The notes under the pieces were generated by a model that was given only the letters and a program-made list of their open reading frames with translations, made no database searches and had not been told where the DNA came from. 6,557 nucleotides of DNA from Bacillota bacterium (GTDB lineage Bacteria > Bacillota > Clostridia > Christensenellales > CAG-138). Numbering within the stretch: position 1 is the stretch's first letter; each line of letters begins with the position of its first letter. The position numbers and the translations under genes are program-made. The stretch is from positions 1 through 6,557 of the forward strand of contig JAEWYV010000074.1 in assembly GCA_023458615.1 (NCBI GenBank). Direction: 5' to 3'. This document shows positions 4,981-6,557 of the stretch, in pieces.

Positions 4981-5853
4981 ATGCCATATAATTTTACGCA
5001 CGCGCTGGTGGGCCTGACCGCGCTGAAACAATCCAACGAGGCCGTTTCCGCGCTCGTCGCGGCGAACATGGGCGAGTTTCTCATCGGCACCATGGGTCCC
5101 GACCCCTACTTTGGGGACGAGATGCCCAAGCCGCTGTTCGTGCCCAGCCGCGTCGATCTGGCGCAGAAACTGCACGAAACGGACGCAAGAGAGCTTTTTC
5201 TTGCGCTGCTCCCGTTTGCGCAAAACAGCGCGCCTAAGAGCGCCTATCTGCTGGGCTTTTTCTGCCACTTTCTGCTGGATACCAATGCGCACCCGTATAT
5301 CGAGGCGCGCTTCCCCGGCTCTCTTCATACACCCGCCGAAATTCAGATCGATTTGATGATGGCGGATCGCGTGCGCTATCCCGGCGTGCCGGAGCAGCCG
5401 CACAGATTCTATCATACGAACCATCTTGGCGAGTTGGACGGCCTCCATGCCGCGCTGGCAAAGGCGCTGTTTGGCGCGGATTCCGTCGGGGCGTTTGCGC
5501 GCGGGTTTCGCAAGTGGATCGTCGTCAACACAATTTCCTATGATCCAAACAATCGAAAGCTGCGCTTCTTTGGTGCGCTGGAACGCTTGCTTGATATAAA
5601 AGGAAAGCTCACGGGTTTTCTGGTCTCCCGCCATCTCGATCCATGTGATCGGCTGAACCTGACCCACGCCATCTGGCGCGCGCCTTGGGATGAGGCAACC
5701 GCGCGAACCGAGTCATTTGTCGATCTGTTTGAGAACGCCTGTGCCGAGGGGCCCGCCCTGCTCAACGCGTTATATGCCGCCCTGCAAGGCGGAGAAAAAG
5801 AGGAAGCGCTGCGGCTCATCGGCGCGCGGAGGATGGATGCAAGACCCGTTTGA
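4981..5853 (+). CDS. Zinc-dependent phospholipase C-like hydrolase
   Basis: The 290-residue protein resembles the bacterial zinc-dependent phospholipase C superfamily (Zn_dep_PLPC type). Likely metal ligands occur in family order: THALVGL with His7 near the N-terminus, MGPDPYFGDEMPKP (38-51) with Asp41, GFFCHFLLDTNAHPYIE (92-108) with His96, Asp100 and His104, and HTPAEIQIDLMM (116-127) with His116, Glu120 and Asp124. No signal peptide is seen, so it probably acts in the cytoplasm, unlike secreted phospholipase C toxins. The true substrate is unknown, and 'hydrolase' is safer than 'phospholipase'. ATG at 4981 is chosen because the homologous sequence begins MPYNFTHAL and a TATAAT box ends only six bases upstream. 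An upstream TTG at 4927 would precede the promoter. The end overlaps the next gene by 17 bases. Confidence 0.8.
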   Translation: MPYNFTHALVGLTALKQSNEAVSALVAANMGEFLIGTMGPDPYFGDEMPKPLFVPSRVDLAQKLHETDARELFLALLPFAQNSAPKSAYLLGFFCHFLLDTNAHPYIEARFPGSLHTPAEIQIDLMMADRVRYPGVPEQPHRFYHTNHLGELDGLHAALAKALFGADSVGAFARGFRKWIVVNTISYDPNNRKLRFFGALERLLDIKGKLTGFLVSRHLDPCDRLNLTHAIWRAPWDEATARTESFVDLFENACAEGPALLNALYAALQGGEKEEALRLIGARRMDARPV

Positions 5854-6361
5854 CCGCGCCGTTGGCTGCTGCTTTACCGGGCATCGGCCCAACGCGCTGC
5901 CCGCCTTCGGGCGCGAGAGCACCGAAGAGATGCAGCAGCTCATCTTCCTATTGGATCGCGCGGTGAATGACGCGCTGGAAAACGGCGTGACGGATTTTTA
6001 CGTGGGCGGCGCGCAGGGGTTCGACACCCTCGCGGCGGAGGCCGTGCTGCGCATGCGCTGGCTGTTTCCCGCGCTGTCGCTGCATCTTGCCCTGCCGGGG
6101 TATGACCAGACGAAGGGCTGGAGCAGTCAGGACTTGAGCCGCTATGAGGCCATTTTACAGAGCGCTTCGGAGGTTTGGTATGCTTCGGAGATTTGCTCGC
6201 CGGAATCCATGCGCCGCCGGAACCGATATCTGGTTGACCATGCCGGTTCTTGCATCGCCTATCTGAGGCGCTTGCGCGGCGGCACACTCTACACGGTCAA
6301 CTACGCGCTGGATAGCGGCATCCCTGTGGAAAATCTCGCCGAGCGCATGATGCTTTTATAA
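5837..6361 (+). CDS. SLOG family (DUF1273/YpsA-like) nucleotide-binding protein
   Basis: The 174-residue protein matches the SLOG superfamily branch typified by DUF1273/YpsA, a Rossmann-like fold thought to bind nucleotides or related ligands. CCFTGHRP (11-18) is the family opening. FYVGGAQGFDTLAAE (55-69) is the glycine-rich ligand-binding loop with Gly57, Gly58, Gly61 and Asp63. RRRNRYLVDHA (126-136) and GGTLYTVNYA (148-157) are later conserved segments. No catalytic activity can be assigned. The ATG at 5837 lies inside the end of the phospholipase-like gene, with GGAGG (5828-5832) four bases upstream; the motif begins only ten codons in, which rules against the much longer open frame from 5690. 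The 17-base overlap implies translational coupling and one transcript, ended by the terminator at 6374-6410. Confidence 0.85.
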   Translation: MQDPFDRAVGCCFTGHRPNALPAFGRESTEEMQQLIFLLDRAVNDALENGVTDFYVGGAQGFDTLAAEAVLRMRWLFPALSLHLALPGYDQTKGWSSQDLSRYEAILQSASEVWYASEICSPESMRRRNRYLVDHAGSCIAYLRRLRGGTLYTVNYALDSGIPVENLAERMMLL

Positions 6362-6373
6362 AAACAGTATCCA

Positions 6374-6410
6374 AACGCTTGGGAGGCGATCTGCCTTCCG
6401 GCGTTTTTTT
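6374..6410 (+). terminator. Strong intrinsic terminator after the SLOG gene
   Basis: AACGCT-(T)-GGGAGGC pairs with GCCTTCCGGCGTT as a 13-pair stem with one bulged T and two G-U wobbles, loop GATCT, followed by seven T residues. It starts 13 bases after the TAA and separates this operon from the next gene. Confidence 0.9.
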
Positions 6411-6415
6411 ATTGC

Positions 6416-6444
6416 TTGCCACCAATTTTGATTCGTGCTACAAT
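6416..6444 (+). promoter_or_regulatory. Promoter of the MATE-type transporter gene, very short leader
   Basis: TTGCCA (6416-6421), a 17-base spacer and TACAAT (6439-6444), both close to sigma-A consensus. The expected start point is near A6451, so the first ATG (6454) would be about three bases from the mRNA end. No Shine-Dalgarno is visible before it. Confidence 0.7.
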
Positions 6445-6453
6445 CCCTACACT

Positions 6454-6557
6454 ATGGAAACAATGACACAAACAGCGGCACAGCCCGCAAAGCAAAACAA
6501 GATGGCCTATACGCCGGAGGGCAAGCTGCTCTTTGGCATGGGCGCGCCGCTCGCCAT
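6454..6557 (+). CDS. MATE-type multidrug efflux transporter (partial, N-terminus only)
   Basis: Only 34 codons are visible before the right edge. After a polar N-terminal tail (METMTQTAAQPAKQNK) comes MAYTPEGKLLFGMGAPLA (17-34). This has the pattern of MATE transporter starts: a short tail, G/P-x-GKLL, then the first membrane helix beginning with an x-P-x-x motif. MATE proteins export cationic drugs or metabolites using H+ or Na+ gradients. An Rnf complex could supply such a gradient, but that link is general inference. ATG at 6454 is taken because it comes first after the promoter; ATG at 6463 is possible and would give a leader of about 12 bases, still without a ribosome binding site. The short fragment limits confidence. 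Confidence 0.6.
   Translation, partial: METMTQTAAQPAKQNKMAYTPEGKLLFGMGAPLA

Noticed and set aside
4834..5667. 277-codon frame on the minus strand opposite the phospholipase-like gene
   Set aside because: Shadow of a well-supported plus-strand gene; its own translation shows no family motif.
5690..5836. Longer N-terminus for the SLOG protein from ATG at 5690
   Set aside because: The extension is shadow sequence of the upstream gene; GGAGG before 5837 and the CCFTGHRP motif ten codons in support the short form.

Overview
The window looks like chromosomal DNA of a fairly GC-rich anaerobic clostridium-type bacterium (Bacillota). This is inferred from the Rnf gene order C-D-G-E, strong GGAGG-type ribosome binding sites on most genes, consensus sigma-A-like promoters, and the neighbouring gene families. 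No rRNA or other marker fixes the taxon.

Layout. Positions 1-3143 (minus strand) hold a tightly packed part of an rnf operon, read right to left: rnfC (TTG start), rnfD, rnfG and the first 109 codons of rnfE. rnfA and rnfB would be expected beyond the left edge. Together these encode a membrane ferredoxin:NAD+ oxidoreductase that couples electron flow to ion pumping: RnfC is the NADH-side Fe-S subunit, RnfD and RnfG carry covalent FMN, and RnfE is a membrane Fe-S subunit. Positions 3144-3705 contain no gene. They hold the rnf leader with a 10-bp hairpin, an AT-rich segment with short repeats, and four scattered copies of an ATCGATATT(CC) element. Positions 3706-4581 (minus) encode a membrane-anchored protein with a Pro/Thr-rich stalk and an amidase_3-like domain in which all four catalytic or zinc positions appear to be replaced. 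It has its own promoter and terminator.

Positions 4582-4980 form a divergent intergenic region unusually rich in hairpins, including a terminator-like structure that belongs to no visible gene and could end a small RNA. On the plus strand follow a zinc-dependent phospholipase C-like protein (4981-5853) and an overlapping SLOG/DUF1273-type protein (5837-6361), then a strong terminator (6374-6410), then the start of a MATE-type efflux transporter (6454 to the right edge).

Most notable: the apparently catalytically dead amidase-fold protein; the dispersed ATCGATATT repeats; a candidate structured RNA between 4739 and 4846; and two near-consensus promoters placed so close to their start codons (4981 and 6454) that the mRNAs would be leaderless or almost so, while the other genes carry classical Shine-Dalgarno sites.
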